A stretch of 64,000 nt of DNA from Gemmatimonadaceae bacterium (GTDB lineage Bacteria > Gemmatimonadota > Gemmatimonadetes > Gemmatimonadales > Gemmatimonadaceae): assembly GCA_020851035.1 (NCBI GenBank), contig JADZDM010000020.1:62001-126000 (forward strand), given 5' to 3'. The position numbers and the translations under genes are program-made. How positions within the stretch are numbered: the stretch's first letter is position 1; each line of letters opens with the position of its first letter. The notes under the pieces are model-generated. The model saw only the letters and a list, made by a program, of their open reading frames with translations. It did not search any database and was not told the origin of the DNA. Below, piece by piece: positions 63,184 to 64,000 of this stretch.

Positions 63184-63715
63184 CGGGTTCCATGCACTGC
63201 ACCAGTCGTGCTCATTCAGTGCAATGCTCGAGTTCGGATGAAAGACGTTGAAAAACAAAGAGTTAGCCAATCTGATATACCATTCGACACCGCCGCGCCT
63301 GGCCCGCATGTGGTGCACAGACCACATCCCTTCCGTGCAGCGATCCAACACCCGGCACGAACGGATCTACGATACCACAGCGTGCGGTTGGCACATACTG
63401 CGGACGCTGATCCGTTACCTCCTGTAACGCAGCGACCTTACCGGAACTCCCAACCTACTGTGTCCGGGCGTCCGGGACACCTGTTTCACGACAGGAACCG
63501 GTGCGATTCCGTGCGTTCGCGCAGTGGCCCGCTCACATCCGCTGCACCGCCGTCACGTGCATCGGAAATGTTGCGCGACTACCGCAGGTGCCGGGGCACG
63601 GGATCCGGACGCTGGGACCTAAACGTTTGCCCTTCAACGCTTTACGACGCGCGATCACCCCCGCACACATCCTGCGGTCGTTCGACTGGAACGTCCGTCA
63701 CCTTCCCGCCCAGCC
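63184..63715. other. 532-bp gap with several hairpins, no gene
   Basis: Divergent control region for the export operon (minus) and the receiver gene (plus). It is AT-richer near 63240-63290. Visible pairings: TGCACTG/CAGTGCA (63193-63199 with 63217-63223) in the export leader; CGTTAC/GTAACG (63413-63418 with 63424-63429); GTGTCC/GGACAC (63460-63480); CCTGT/ACAGG (63480-63495). On the minus strand GGTATATCAG near 63273-63282 could serve as a -10 region. I see no credible coding frame. Confidence 0.5.
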
Positions 63716-64000
63716 ATGTTCAGCACGTCTGCCCCAGCCGAAGCCTCCGCCAAACCCCCGATCATCGTCGTCGGGGTCGAGCAGGAGTGGGCAGCGCGGT
63801 CACTCGAGTCGGTGCTCGGTCCGCGCGGCTTCGCCGTCGTGCGCGCATACTCAGGCCGGCAGACACTCGACCTCGCGGAAGTCGCCGCGCCGGACGTGGT
63901 GCTGATCGATTCCCGACTCCCCGACATGGACGGCGTGGACGTCTGCCGAGCCCTGCGGCAGGAGCGGCGTGTCGGCGCCCACGTCCCGGTGGTGCTCACC
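63716..64000 (+). CDS. Receiver-domain protein (N-terminal part, cut by window end)
   Basis: 95 codons are in the window. After a short lead, the strand IIVVGVEQEW begins a CheY-like receiver, with the phosphorylatable Asp in VVLIDSRLPDMDGVDVC (about residue 65) and an incoming VPVVLT Thr strand. The usual acidic pair after strand 1 (DD or DE) is replaced by GV followed by E-Q-E, so metal binding may be altered. Whether an output domain follows is not visible. It diverges from the export operon and may control it. Confidence 0.8.
   Translation, partial: MFSTSAPAEASAKPPIIVVGVEQEWAARSLESVLGPRGFAVVRAYSGRQTLDLAEVAAPDVVLIDSRLPDMDGVDVCRALRQERRVGAHVPVVLT

Noticed and set aside
63413-63429. AGGAGG in a small hairpin on the minus strand, followed 21 nt later by ATG of a 9-codon frame
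   Set aside because: Spacing is too long for a ribosome site and the frame is tiny; probably coincidence.

Overview
The window is a high-GC, gene-dense bacterial chromosome segment with no rRNA, tRNA, CRISPR array or insertion sequence that I could recognise. The gene style fits a Gemmatimonadota bacterium or a close relative: a Gram-negative outer membrane (TamA/TamB, Wza-like export protein), small carboxypeptidase-regulatory-like exported proteins with a plug-like end, a Ser/Thr kinase with membrane tail, GTG starts and many 1-4 nt overlaps. This taxonomic call is inference from content, not a search result. Nearly all long open frames antisense to the genes below are high-GC shadows and are omitted.

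Left part (1-17 kb): the end of one exported regulatory-like protein and a full paralogue; a PhoX-like lipoprotein; a feoA-feoB-Cys-rich peptide ferrous iron operon with a Fur-type palindrome at its promoter; an EamA permease-HAD-unknown-acpS operon; a DUF6941-like gene; and a tamA-tamB operon that runs on into a degenerate sigma54-activator-like Fis regulator and an NlpC/P60 hydrolase.

Middle (17-36 kb): an oligopeptide binding protein plus one permease, a Ser/Thr kinase, a 259-bp element with perfect 56-bp inverted ends, ferredoxin-NADP reductase, cobalamin adenosyltransferase-aroB-3D-domain operon, a primary-type sigma factor with a long leader, a single-domain response regulator, a glcDEF glycolate oxidase operon with a HAD-like gene and ygfZ, a small lipoprotein divergent from a cytoplasmic molybdenum oxidoreductase, and a MoxR/ChlI-like ATPase.

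Right part (37-64 kb): a histidine-kinase-like protein without its phosphoacceptor His, a VWA protein, a MutY-type glycosylase lacking a normal start codon, and then a large surface polysaccharide region: wbpB-wbpD, an acyltransferase, rmlACDB (dTDP-L-rhamnose), a gtrB-gtrA-GT-C module, a block of glycosyltransferases, acetyltransferase and methyltransferase, a polysaccharide deacetylase, and a flippase-glycosyltransferase-initiating sugar transferase-export protein operon. Citrate synthase sits inside this region. A large three-tier palindrome flanked by 8-bp direct repeats lies beside rmlB. The window ends in the N-terminus of a receiver-domain protein.

Together the right part can make a nucleotide-sugar supply, start glycan assembly on a lipid carrier, extend and decorate it, flip it and export it. 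No Wzy-type polymerase, Wzc-type kinase or wbpE aminotransferase is visible here, so these must lie elsewhere or be replaced. Several genes (22.8, 27.0, 8.05 and 8.0 kb) have a TANNNT box 6-7 nt before the start codon and no Shine-Dalgarno, which suggests leaderless transcripts.
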